Shown piece by piece: positions 11,915-24,799 of a stretch of DNA of 64,000 nt. Positions within the stretch are counted from its first letter, which is position 1. Each line of letters opens with the position of its first letter. Source of the DNA: Membranipora membranacea (taxonomy: Eukaryota; Bryozoa; Gymnolaemata; Cheilostomatida; Membraniporidae). The DNA lies in NCBI GenBank assembly GCA_914767715.1, contig OU612065.1:28956001-29020000 (forward strand), in the 5' to 3' direction. Below the pieces are notes generated by a model. That model was not told the origin of the DNA. It saw only the letters and a list, made by a program, of their open reading frames with translations, and searched no databases. Made by a program: the position numbers and the translations under genes.

Positions 11915-14252
11915 ATGAGGCCAATGAGGCCATCAACTGGTCAGAGTTTAAAAGAAATCCGATGGCTTTTTAATTTTTTCGCCTGCCGTTTGGCATGTTT
12001 TTTTATGTCAAAATTGGCCCTCGTTAAAAATGTTGCTGACGCCAATCTAAGAGTGGCAGCCCCGAACGGTTTTCCGTTCCAAAGTCAGCATGAAATTCCA
12101 CACGGTATAGAGTAGGTTAGAAGGCAATCTATTTTTTAATCTGGCCGTAAAAAACACCAAGGGTCCCCCCTTTGTTACTTTTTATAATTTTAAAGTCGCT
12201 CTCATCTCTGTTCTATTTATCGTAGGATCTTCATATTCTGGAATTTGAATGAGGCCAATGAGGCCATCAACTGGTCAGAGTTTAAAAGAAATCCGATGGC
12301 TTTTTAATTTTTTCGCCTGCCGTTTGGCATGTTTTTTTATGTCAAAATTGGCCCTCGTTAAAAATGTTGCTGACGCCAATCTAAGAGGGGCAGCCCCGAA
12401 CGGTTTTCCGTTCCAAAGTCAGCATGAAATTCCACACGGTATAGAGTAGGTTAGAAGGCAATCTATTTTTTAATCTGGCCGTAAAAAACACCAAGGGTCC
12501 CCCCTTTGTTACTTTTTATAATTTTAAAGTCGCTCTCATCTCTGTTCTATTTATCGTAGGATCTTCATATTCTGGAATTTGAATGAGGCCAATGAGGCCA
12601 TCAACTGGTCAGAGTTTAAAAGAAATCCGATGGCTTTTTAGTTTTTTCGCCTGCCGTTTGGCATGTTTTTTTATGTCAAAATTGGCCCTCGTTAAAAATG
12701 TTGCTGACGCCAATCTAAGAGGGGCAGCCCCGAACGGTTTTCCGTTCCAAAGTCAGCATGAAATTCCACACGGTATAGAGTAGGTTAGAAGGCAATCTAT
12801 TTTTTAATCTGGCCGTAAAATACACCAAGGGTCCCCCCTTTGTTACTTTTTATAATTTTAAAGTCGCTCTCATCTCTGTTCTATTTATCGTAGGATCTTC
12901 ATATTCTGGAATTTGAATGAGGCCAATGAGGCCATCAACTGGTCAGAGTTTAAAAGAAATCCGATGGCTTTTTAATTTTTTCGCCTGCCGTTTGGCATGT
13001 TTTTTTATGTCAAAGTTGGCCCTCGTTAAAAATGTTGCTGACGCCAATCTAAGAGGGGCAGCCCCGAACGGTTTTCCGTTCCAAAGTCAGCATGAAATTC
13101 CACACGGTATAGAGTAGGTTAGAAGGCAATCTATTTTTTAATCTGGCCGTAAAAAACACCAAGGGTCCCCCCTTTGTTACTTTTTATAATTTTAAAGTCG
13201 CTCTCATCTCTGTTCTATTTATCGTAGGATCTTCATATTCTGGAATTTGAATGAGGCCAATGAGGCCATCAACTGGTCAGAGTTTAAAAGAAATCCGATG
13301 GCTTTTTAATTTTTTCGCCTGCCGTTTGGCATGTTTTTTTATGTCAAAATTGGCCCTCGTTAAAAATGTTGCTGACGCCAATCTAAGAGGGGCAGCCCCG
13401 AACGGTTTTCCGTTCCAAAGTCAGCATGAAATTCCACACGGTATAGAGTAGGTTAGAAGGCAATCTATTTTTTAATCTGGCCGTAAAAAACACCAAGGGT
13501 CCCTCCTTTGTTACTTTTTATAATTTTAAAGTCGCTCTCATCTCTGTTCTATTTATCGTAGGATCTTCATAATCTGGAATTTGAATGAGGCCAATGAGGC
13601 CATCAACTGGTCAGAGTTTAAAAGAAATCCGATGGCTTTTTAATTTTTTCGCCTGCCGTTTGGCATGTTTTTTTATGTCAAAATTGGCCCTCGTTAAAAA
13701 TGTTGCTGACGCCAATCTAAGAGGGGCAGCCCCGAACGGTTTTCCGTTCCAAAGTCAGCATGAAATTCCACACGGTATAGAGTAGGTTAGAAGGCAATCT
13801 ATTTTTTAATCTGGCCGTAAAAAACACCAAGGGTCCCCCCTTTGTTACTTTTTATAATTTTAAAGTCGCTCTCATCTCTGTTCTATTTATCGTAGGATCT
13901 TCATATTCTGGAATTTGAATGAGGCCAATGAGGCCATCAACTGGTCAGAGTTTAAAAGAAATCCGATGGCTTTTTAATTTTTTCGCCTGCCGTTTGGCAT
14001 GTTTTTTTATGTCAAAATTGGCCCTCGTTAAAAATGTTGCTGACGCCAATCTAAGAGGGGCAGCCCCGAACGGTTTTCCGTTCCAAAGTCAGCATGAAAT
14101 TCCACACGGTATAGAGTAGGTTAGAAGGCAATCTATTTTTTAATCTGGCCGTAAAAAACACCAAGGGTCCCCCCTTTGTTACTTTTTATAATTTTAAAGT
14201 CGCTCTCATCTCTGTTCTATTTATCGTAGGATCTTCATATTCTGGAATTTGA
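11915..14252 (+). repeat. Ordinary A monomers between HOR blocks
   Basis: About seven monomers close to the A consensus with only scattered single changes: AGAGTGGCAGCC in 11,915, TTTTAGTTTTTT in 12,583, CAAAGTTGG in 12,917. I see no HOR period inside this stretch. Confidence 0.85.
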
Positions 14253-17200
14253 ATGAGGCCAATGAGGCTATCAACTGGTCAGAGTTTAAAAGAAATCCGA
14301 TGGCTTTTTAATTTTTTCGCCTGCCGTTTGGCATGTTCTTTTATGTCAAAATTGGCCCTCGTTAAAAATGTTGCTGACGCCAATCTAAGAGGGGCAGCCC
14401 CGAACGGTTTTCCGTTCCAAAGTCAGCATGAAATTCCACACGGTATAGAGTAGGTTAGAAGGCAATCTATTTTTTAATCTGGCCGTAAAAAACACCAAGG
14501 GTCCCCCCTTTGTTACTTTTTATAATTTTAAAGTCGCTCTCATCTCTGTTCTATTTATCGTAGGATCTTCATATTCTGGAATTTGAATGAGGCCAACGAG
14601 GCCATCAACTGGTCAGAGTTTAAAAGAAATCCGATGGCTTTTTAATTTTTTCGCCTGCCGTTTGGCATGTTTTTTTATGTCAAAATTGGCCCTCGTTAAA
14701 AATGTTGCTGACGCCAATCTAAGAGGGGCAGCCCCGAACGGTTTTCCCTTCCAAAGTCAGCATGAAATTCCACACGGTATAGAGTAGGTTAGAAGGCAAT
14801 CAATTTTTTAATCTGGCCGTAAAAAACACCAAGGGTCCCCCCTTTGTTACTTTTTATAATTTTAGAGTCGCTCTCGTCTCTGTTCTATTTATCGTAGGAT
14901 CTTCAAATTCTGGAATTTGAATGAGGCCAATGAGGCCATCAACTGGTCAGAGTTTAAAAGAAATCCGATGGCTTTTTAATTTTTTCGCCTGCCGTTTGGC
15001 ATGTTTTTTTATGTCAAAATTGGCACTCGTTAAAAATGTTGCTGACGCCAATCTAAGAGGGGCAGCCCCGAACGGTTTTCCGTTCCAAAGTCAGCATGAA
15101 ATTCCACACGGTATAGAGTAGGTTAGAAGGCAATCTATTTTTTAATCTGGCCGTAAAAAACACCAAGGGTCCCCCCTTTGTTACTTTTTATAATTTTAAA
15201 GTCGCTCTCATCTCTGTTCTATTTATCGTAGGATCTTCATATTCTGGAATTTGAATGAGGCCAATGAGGCCATCAACTAGTCAGAGTTTAAAAGAAATCC
15301 GATGGCTTTTTAATTTTTTCGCCTGCCGTTTGGCATGTTTTTTTATGTCAAAATTGGCCCTCGTTAAAAATGTTGCTGACGCCAATCTAAGAGGGGCAGC
15401 CCCGAACGGTTTTCCGTTCCAAAGTCAGCATGAAATTCCACACGGTATAGAGTAGGTTAGAAGGCAATCTATTTTTTAATCTGGCCGTAAAAAACACCAA
15501 GGGTCCCCCCTTTGTTACTTTTTATAATTTTAAAGTCGCTCTCATCTCTGTTCTATTTATCGTAGGATCTTCATATTCTGGAATTTGAATGAGGCCAATG
15601 AGGCTATCAACTGGTCAGAGTTTAAAAGAAATCCGATGGCTTTTTAATTTTTTCGCCTGCCGTCTGGCATGTTTTTTTATGTCAAAATTGGCCCTCGTTA
15701 AAAATGTTGCTGACGCCAATCTAAGAGGGGCAGCCCCGAACGGTTTTCCGTTCCAAAGTCAGCATGAAATTCCACACGGTATAGAGTAGGTTAGAAGGCA
15801 ATCTATTTTTTAATCTGGCCGTAAAAAACACCAAGGGTCCCCCCTTTGTTACTTTTTATAATTTTAAAGTCGCTCTCATCTCTGTTCTATTTATCGTAGG
15901 ATCTTCATATTCTGGAATTTGAATGAGGCCAACGAGGCCATCAACTGGTCAGAGTTTAAAAGAAATCCGATGGCTTTTTAATTTTTTCGCCTGCCGTTTG
16001 GCATGTTTTTTTATGTCAAAATTGGCCCTCGTTAAAAATGTTGCTGACGCCAATCTAAGAGGGGCAGCCCCGAACGGTTTTCCGTTCCAAAGTCAGCATG
16101 AAATTCCACACGGTATAGAGTAGGTTAGAAGGCAATCTATTTTTTAATCTGGCCGTAAAAAACACCAAGGGTCCCCCCTTTGTTACTTTTTATAATTTTA
16201 AAGTCGCTCTCGTCTCTGTTCTATTTATCGTAGGATCTTCATATTCTGGAATTTGAATGAGGCCAATGAGGCCATCAACTGGTCAGAGTTTAAAAGAAAT
16301 CCGATGGCTTTTTAATTTTTTCGCCTGCCGTTTGGCATGTTTTTTTATGTCAAAATTGGCCCTCGTTAAAAATGTTGCTGACGCCAATCTAAGAGGGGCA
16401 GCCCCGAACGGTTTTCCGTTCCAAAGTCAGCATGAAATTCCACACGGTATAGAGTAGGTTAGAAGGCAATCTATTTTTTAATCTGGCCGTAAAAAACACC
16501 AAGGGTCCCCCCTTTGTTACTTTTTATAATTTTAAAGTCGCTCTCATCTCTGTTCTATTTATCGTAGGATCTTCATATTCTGGAATTTGAATGAGGCCAA
16601 TGAGGCCATCAACTGGTCAGAGTTTAAAAGAAATCCGATGGCTTTTTAATTTTTTCGCCTGCCGTTTGGCATGTTTTTTTATGTCAAAATTGGCCCTCGT
16701 TAAAAATGTTGCTGACGCCAATCTAAGAGGGGCAGCCCCGAACGGTTTTCCGTTCCAAAGTCAGCATGAAATTCCACACGGTATAGAGTAGGTTAGAAGG
16801 CAATCTATTTTTTAATCTGGCCGTAAAAAACACCAAGGGTCCCCCCTTTGTTACTTTTTATAATTTTAAAGTCGCTCTCATCTCTGTTCTATTTATCGTA
16901 GGATCTTCATATTCTGGAATTTGAATGAGGCCAATGAGGCTATCAACTGGTCAGAGTTTAAAAGAAATCCGATGGCTTTTTAATTTTTTCGCCTGCCGTT
17001 TGGCATGTTTTTTTATGTCAAAATTGGCCCTCGTTAAAAATGTTGCTGACGCCAATCTAAGAGGGGCAGCCCCGAACGGTTTTCCGTTCCAAAGTCAGCA
17101 TGAAATTCCACACGGTATAGAGTAGGTTAGAAGGCAATCTATTTTTTAATCTGGCCGTAAAAAACACCAAGGGTCCCCCCTTTGTTACTTTTTATAATTT

Positions 17201-17592
17201 TAAAGTCGCTCTCATCTCTGTTCTATTTATCGTAGGATCTTCATATTCTGGAATTTGAATGAGGCCAACGAGGCCATCAACTGGTCAGAGTTTAAAAGAA
17301 ATCCGATGGCTTTTTAATTTTTTCGCCTGCCGTTTGGCATGTTTTTTTATGTCAAAATTGGCCCTCATTAAAAATGTTGCTGACGCCAATCTAAGAGGGG
17401 CAGCCCCGAACGGTTTTCCCTTCCAAAGTCAGCATGAAATTCCACACGGTATAGAGTAGGTTAGAAGGCAATCAATTTTTTTAATCTGGCCGTAAAAAAC
17501 ACTAAGGGTCCCCCCTTTGTTACTTTTTATAATTTTAAAGTCGCTCTCATCTCTGTTCTATTTATCGTAGGATCTTCATATTCTGGAATTTG
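14253..17592 (+). repeat. Four-monomer HOR, period 1,336 bp, 2.5 copies
   Basis: The pair GAGGCTATCAAC then CCAACGAGGCC occurs at 14,253/14,587, 15,589/15,923 and 16,925/17,259, so it repeats every 1,336 bp (4 x 334). Units 14,587 and 17,259 additionally share TTTCCCTTCC and ATCAATTTTTT, which 15,923 lacks. The copies have therefore undergone partial gene-conversion-like mixing or loss. Confidence 0.88.
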
Positions 17593-18594
17593 AATGAGGC
17601 CAATGAGGCCATCAACTGGTCAGAGTTTAAAAGAAATCCGATTGCTTTTTAATTTTTTCGCCTGCCGTTTGGCATGTTTTTTTATGTCAAAATTGGCCCT
17701 CGTTAAAAATGTTGCTGACGCCAATCTAAGAGGGGCAGCCCCGAACGGTCTTCCGTTACAAAGTCAGCATGAAATTCCACACGGTATAGAGTAGGTTAGA
17801 AGGCAATCTATTTTTTAATCTGGCCGTAAAAAACACCAAGGGTCCCCCCTTTGTTACTTTTTATAATTTTAAAGTCGCTCTCATCTCTGTTCTATTTATC
17901 GTAGGATCTTCATATTCTGGAATTTGAATGAGGCCAATGAGGCCATCAACTGGTCAGAGTTTAAAAGAAATCCGATGGCTTTTTAATTTTTTCGCCTGCC
18001 GTTTGGCATGTTTTTTTATGTCAAAATTGGCCCTCGTTAAAAATGTTGCTGACGCCAATCTAAGAGGGGCAGCCCCGAACGGTTTTCCGTTCCAAAGTCA
18101 GCATGAAATTCCACACGGTATAGAGTAGGTTAGAAGGCAATCTATTTTTTAATCTGGCCGTAAAAAACACCAAGGGTCCCCCCTTTGTTACTTTTTATAA
18201 TTTTAAAGTCGCTCTCATCTCTGTTCTATTTATCGTAGGATCTTCATATTCTGGAATTTGAATGAGGCCAATGAGGCCATCAACTGGTCAGAGTTTAAAA
18301 GAAATCCGATGGCTTTTTAATTTTTTCGCCTGCCGTTTGGAATGTTTTTTTATGTCAAAATTGGCCCTCGTTAAAAATGTTGCTGACGCCAATCTAAGAG
18401 GGGCAGCCCCGAACGGTTTTCCGTTCCAAAGTCAGCATGAAATTCCACACGGAATAGAGTAGGTTAGAAGGCAATCTATTTTTTAATCTGGCCGTAAAAA
18501 ACACCAAGGGTCCCCCTTTGTTACTTTTTATAATTTTAAAGTCGCTCTCATCTCTGTTCTATTTATCGTAAGATCTTCATATTCTGGAATTTGA
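17593..18594 (+). repeat. A monomers leading into the eight-monomer HOR
   Basis: Three units. The first (17,594) has private changes (CCGATTGC, GGTCTTCCGTTAC). The third (18,262) has GGAATGTTT, and it shares GGAATAGAG and a five-C run with unit 20,926, so the eight-monomer duplication probably begins within it. Confidence 0.8.
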
Positions 18595-21258
18595 ATGAGG
18601 CCAATGAGGCCATCAACTGGTCAGAGTTTAAAAGAAATCCTATGGCTTTTTAATTTTTTCGCCTGCCGTTTGGCATGTTTTTTTATGTCAAAATTGGCCC
18701 TCGTTAAAAATGTTGCTGACGCCAATCTAAGAGGGGCAGCCCCGAACGGTTTTCCGTTCCAAAGTCAGCATGAAATTCCACACGGTATAGAGTAGGTTAG
18801 AAGGCAATCTATTTTTTAATCTGGCCGTAAAAAACACCAAGGGTCCCCCCTTTGTTACTTTTTATAATTTTAAAGTCGCTCTCATCTCTGTTCTATTTAT
18901 CGTAGGATCTTCATATTCTGGAATTTGAATGAGGCCAATGAGGCCATCAACTGGTCAGAGTTTAAAAGAAATCCGATGGCTTTTTAATTTTTTCGCCTGC
19001 CGTTTGGCATGTTTTTTTATGTCAAAATTGGCCCTCGTTAAAAATGTTGCTGACGCCAATCTAAGAGGGGCAGCCCCGAACGGTTTTCCGTTCCAAAGTC
19101 AGCATGAAATTCCACACGGTATAGAGTAGCTTAGAAGGCAATCTATTTTTTAATCTGGCCGTAAAAAACACCAAGGGTCCCCCCTTTGTTACTTTTTATA
19201 ATTTTAAAGTCGCTCTCATCTCTGTTCTATTTATCGTAGGATGTTCATATTCTGGAATTTGAATGAGGCCAATGAGGCCATCAACTGGTCAGAGTTTAAA
19301 AGAAATCCGATGGCTTTTTAATTTTTTCGCCTGCCGTTAGGCATGTTTTTTTTTGTCAAAATTGGCCCTCGTTAAAAATGTTGCTGTCGCCAATCTAAGA
19401 GGGGCAGCCCCGAACGGTTTTCCGTTCCAAAGTCAGCATGAAATTCCACACGGTATAGAGTAGGTTAGAAGGCAATCTATTTTTTAATCTGGCCGTAAAA
19501 AACACCAAGGGTCCCCCCTTTGTTACTTTTTATAATTTTAAAGTCGCTCTCATCTCTGTTCTATTTATCGTAGGATCTTCATATTCTGGAATTTGAATGA
19601 GGCCAATGAGGCCATCAACTGGTCAGAGTTTAAAAGAAATCCGATGGCTTTTTAATTTTTTCGCCTGCCGTTTGGCATGTTTTTTTATGTCAAAATTGGC
19701 CCTCGTTAAAAATGTTGCTGACGCCAATCTAAGAGGGGCAGCCCCGAACGGTTTTCCGTTCCAAAGTCAGCATGAAATTCCACACGGTATAGAGTAGGTT
19801 AGAAGGCAATCTATTTTTTAATCTGGCCGTAAAAAACACCAAGGGTCCCCCCTTTGTTACTTTTTATAATTTTAAAGTCGCTCTCATCTCTGTTCTATTT
19901 ATCGTAGGATCTTCATATTCTGGAATTTGAATGAGGCCAATGAGGCCATCAACTGGTCAGAGTTTAAAAGAAATCCGATGGCTTTTTAATTTTTTCGCCT
20001 GCCGTTTGGCATGTTTTTTTATGTCAAAATTGGCCCTCGTTAAAAATGTTGCTGACGCCAATCTAAGAGGGGCAGCCCCGAACGGTTTTCCGTTCCAAAG
20101 TCAGCATGAAATTCCACACGGTATAGAGTAGGTTAGAAGGCAATCTATTTTTTAATCTGGCCGTAAAAAACACCAAGGGTCCCCCCTTTGTTACTTTTTA
20201 TAATTTTAAAGTCGCTCTCATCTCTGTTCTATTTAGCGTAGGATCTTCATATTCTGGAATTTAAATGAGGCCATCAACTGGTCAGAGTTTAAAAGAAATC
20301 CGATGGCTTTTTAATTTTTTCGCCTGCCGTTTGGCATGTTTTTTTATGTTAAAATTGGCCGTCGTTAAAAATGTTGCTGACGCCAATCTAAGAGGGGCAG
20401 CCCCGAACGGTTTTCCGTTCCAAAGTCAGCATGAAATTCCACACGGTATAGAGTAGGTTAGAAGGCAATCTATTTTTTAATCTGGCCGTAAAAAACACCA
20501 AGGGTCCCCCCCTTTGTTACTTTTTATAATTTTAAAGTCGCTCTCATCTCTGTTCTATTTATCGTAGGATCTTCATATTCTGGAATTTGAATGAGGCCAA
20601 TGAGGCCATCAACTGGTCAGAGTTTAAAAGAAATCCGATGGCTTTTTAATTTTTTCACCTGCCGTTTGGCATGTTTTTTTATGTCAAAATTGGCTGTCGT
20701 TAAAAATGTTGCTGACGCCAATCTAAGAGGGGCAGCCCCGAACGGTTTTCCGTTCCAAAGTCAGCATGAAATTCCACACGGTATAGAGTAGGTTAGAAGG
20801 CAATCTATTTTTCAATCTGGCCTTAAAAAAACACCAAGGGTCCCCCCTTTGTTACTTTTTATAATTTTAAAGTCGCTCTCATCTCTGTTCTATTTATCGT
20901 AGGATCTTCATATTCTGGAATTTGAATGAGGCCAATGAGGCCATCAACTGGTCGGAGTTTAAAAAAAATCCGATGGCTTTTTAATTTTTTCGCCTGCCGT
21001 TTGGCATGTTTTTTTATGTCAAAATTGGCCCTCGTTAAAAATGTTGCTGACGCCAATCTAAGAGGGGCAGCCCCGAACGGTTTTCCGTTCCAAAGTCAGC
21101 ATGAAATTCCACACGGAATAGAGTAGGTTAGAAGGCAATCTATTTTTTAATCTGGCCGTAAAAAACACCAAGGGTCCCCCTTTGTTACTTTTTATAATTT
21201 TAAAGTCGCTCTCATCTCTGTTCTATTTATCGTAAGATCTTCATATTCTGGAATTTGA
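18595..21258 (+). repeat. Eight-monomer HOR, copy 1 (2,664 bp)
   Basis: Ordered markers: ATCCTATGGC; GAGTAGCTTAG; GGATGTTCAT with TTAGGCATG and GCTGTCGCC; two near-consensus units; a unit with a 9-bp deletion that removes one of the two ATGAGGCC copies plus TTTAGCGTAGG (20,256-20,270); CACCTGCCG with GGCTGTCG; GGTCGGAGTTTAAAAAAAA. The period is 8 x 334 minus 8 bp, mainly because of the 9-bp deletion. Confidence 0.92.
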
Positions 21259-23922
21259 ATGAGGCCAATGAGGCCATCAACTGGTCAGAGTTTAAAAGAA
21301 ATCCTATGGCTTTTTAATTTTTTCGCCTGCCGTTTGGCATGTTTTTTTATGTCAAAATTGGCCCTCGTTAAAAATGTTGCTGACGCCAATCTAAGAGGGG
21401 CAGCCCCGAACGGTTTTCCGTTCCAAAGTCAGCATGAAATTCCACACGGTATAGAGTAGGTTAGAAGGCAATCTATTTTTTAATCTGGCCGTAAAAAACA
21501 CCAAGGGTCCCCCCTTTGTTACTTTTTATAATTTTAAAGTCGCTCTCATCTCTGTTCTATTTATCGTAGGATCTTCATATTCTGGAATTTGAATGAGGCC
21601 AATGAGGCCATCAACTGGTCAGAGTTTAAAAGAAATCCGATGGCTTTTTAATTTTTTCGCCTGCCGTTTGGCATGTTTTTTTATGTCAAAATTGGCCCTC
21701 GTTAAAAATGTTGCTGACGCCAATCTAAGAGGGGCAGCCCCGAACGGTTTTCCGTTCCAAAGTCAGCATGAAATTCCACACGGTATAGAGTAGCTTAGAA
21801 GGCAATCTATTTTTTAATCTGGCCGTAAAAAACACCAAGGGTCCCCCCTTTGTTACTTTTTATAATTTTAAAGTCGCTCTCATCTCTGTTCTATTTATCG
21901 TAGGATGTTCATATTCTGGAATTTGAATGAGGCCAATGAGGCCATCAACTGGTCAGAGTTTAAAAGAAATCCGATGGCTTTTTAATTTTTTCGCCTGCCG
22001 TTAGGCATGTTTTTTTTTGTCAAAATTGGCCCTCGTTAAAAATGTTGCTGTCGCCAATCTAAGAGGGGCAGCCCCGAACGGTTTTCCGTTCCAAAGTCAG
22101 CATGAAATTCCACACGGTATAGAGTAGGTTAGAAGGCAATCTATTTTTTAATCTGGCCGTAAAAAACACCAAGGGTCCCCCCTTTGTTACTTTTTATAAT
22201 TTTAAAGTCGCTCTCATCTCTGTTCTATTTATCGTAGGATCTTCATATTCTGGAATTTGAATGAGGCCAATGAGGCCATCAACTGGTCAGAGTTTAAAAG
22301 AAATCCGATGGCTTTTTAATTTTTTCGCCTGCCGTTTGGCATGTTTTTTTATGTCAAAATTGGCCCTCGTTAAAAATGTTGCTGACGCCAATCTAAGAGG
22401 GGCAGCCCCGAACGGTTTTCCGTTCCAAAGTCAGCATGAAATTCCACACGGTATAGAGTAGGTTAGAAGGCAATCTATTTTTTAATCTGGCCGTAAAAAA
22501 CACCAAGGGTCCCCCCTTTGTTACTTTTTATAATTTTAAAGTCGCTCTCATCTCTGTTCTATTTATCGTAGGATCTTCATATTCTGGAATTTGAATGAGG
22601 CCAATGAGGCCATCAACTGGTCAGAGTTTAAAAGAAATCCGATGGCTTTTTAATTTTTTCGCCTGCCGTTTGGCATGTTTTTTTATGTCAAAATTGGCCC
22701 TCGTTAAAAATGTTGCTGACGCCAATCTAAGAGGGGCAGCCCCGAACGGTTTTCCGTTCCAAAGTCAGCATGAAATTCCACACGGTATAGAGTAGGTTAG
22801 AAGGCAATCTATTTTTTAATCTGGCCGTAAAAAACACCAAGGGTCCCCCCTTTGTTACTTTTTATAATTTTAAAGTCGCTCTCATCTCTGTTCTATTTAG
22901 CGTAGGATCTTCATATTCTGGAATTTAAATGAGGCCATCAACTGGTCAGAGTTTAAAAGAAATCCGATGGCTTTTTAATTTTTTCGCCTGCCGTTTGGCA
23001 TGTTTTTTTATGTTAAAATTGGCCGTCGTTAAAAATGTTGCTGACGCCAATCTAAGAGGGGCAGCCCCGAACGGTTTTCCGTTCCAAAGTCAGCATGAAA
23101 TTCCACACGGTATAGAGTAGGTTAGAAGGCAATCTATTTTTTAATCTGGCCGTAAAAAACACCAAGGGTCCCCCCCTTTGTTACTTTTTATAATTTTAAA
23201 GTCGCTCTCATCTCTGTTCTATTTATCGTAGGATCTTCATATTCTGGAATTTGAATGAGGCCAATGAGGCCATCAACTGGTCAGAGTTTAAAAGAAATCC
23301 GATGGCTTTTTAATTTTTTCACCTGCCGTTTGGCATGTTTTTTTATGTCAAAATTGGCTGTCGTTAAAAATGTTGCTGACGCCAATCTAAGAGGGGCAGC
23401 CCCGAACGGTTTTCCGTTCCAAAGTCAGCATGAAATTCCACACGGTATAGAGTAGGTTAGAAGGCAATCTATTTTTCAATCTGGCCTTAAAAAAACACCA
23501 AGGGTCCCCCCTTTGTTACTTTTTATAATTTTAAAGTCGCTCTCATCTCTGTTCTATTTATCGTAGGATCTTCATATTCTGGAATTTGAATGAGGCCAAT
23601 GAGGCCATCAACTGGTCGGAGTTTAAAAAAAATCCGATGGCTTTTTAATTTTTTCGCCTGCCGTTTGGCATGTTTTTTTATGTCAAAATTGGCCCTCGTT
23701 AAAAATGTTGCTGACGCCAATCTAAGAGGGCAGCCCCGAACGGTTTTCCGTTCCAAAGTCAGCATGAAATTCCACACGGTATAGAGTAGGTTAGAAGGCA
23801 ATCTATTTTTTAATCTGGCCGTAATAAACACCAAGGGTCCCCCCTTTGTTATTTTTTATAATTTTAAAGTCGCTCTCATCTCTGTTCTATTTATCGTAGG
23901 ATCTTCATATTCTGGAATTTGA
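21259..23922 (+). repeat. Eight-monomer HOR, copy 2
   Basis: All markers of 18,595-21,258 recur in order, offset 2,664 bp, including the same 9-bp deletion. The last unit has additionally lost one G (AGAGGGCAGCC). The last two units then repeat as a dimer at 23,923 and 24,258. Confidence 0.92.
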
Positions 23923-24799
23923 ATGAGGCCAATGAGGCCATCAACTGGTCAGAGTTTAAAAGAACTCCGATGGCTTTTTAATTTTTTCACCTGCCGTTTG
24001 GCATGTTTTTTTATGTCAAAATTGGCTGTCGTTAAAAATGTTGCTGACGCCAATCTAAGAGGGGCAGCCCCGAACGGTTTTCCGTTCCAAAGTCAGCATG
24101 AAATTCCACACGGTATAGAGTAGGTTAGAAGGCAATCTATTTTTCAATCTGGCCTTAAAAAAACACCAAGGGTCCCCCCTTTGTTACTTTTTATAATTTT
24201 AAAGTCGCTCTCATCTCTGTTCTATTTATCGTAGGATCTTCATATTCTGGAATTTGAATGAGGCCAATGAGGCCATCAACTGGTCAGAGTTTAAAAAAAA
24301 TCCGATGGCTTTTTAATTTTTTCGCCTGCCGTTTGGCATGTTTTTTTATGTCAAAATTGGCCCTCGTTAAAAATGTTGCTGACGCCAATCTAAGAGGGCA
24401 GCCCCGAACGGTTTTCCGTTCCAAAGTCAGCATGAAATTCCTCACGGTATAGAGTAGGTTAGAAGGCAATCTATTTTTTAATCTGGCCGTAAAAAACACC
24501 AAGGGTCCCCCCTTTGTCACTTTTTATAATTTTAAAGTCGCTCTCATCTCTGTTCTATTTATCGTAGGATCTTCATATTCTGGAATTTGAATGAGGCCAA
24601 TGAGGCCATCAACTGGTCAGAGTTTAAAAGAAATCCGATGGCTTTTTAATTTTTTCGCCTGCCGTTTGGCATGTTTTTTTATGTCAAAATTGGCCCTCGT
24701 TAAAAATGTTGCTGACGCCGATCTAAGAGGGGCAGCCCCGAACGGTTTTCCGTTCCAAAGTCAGCATGAAATTCCACACGGTATAGAGTAGGTTAGAAG

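Noticed and set aside
23523-23834. Antisense open frames of 65-103 codons in a few monomers
   Set aside because: They appear only where chance indels remove antisense stops (20,859; 23,523; 24,284; 34,300; 50,888). They are shadows of the repeat.
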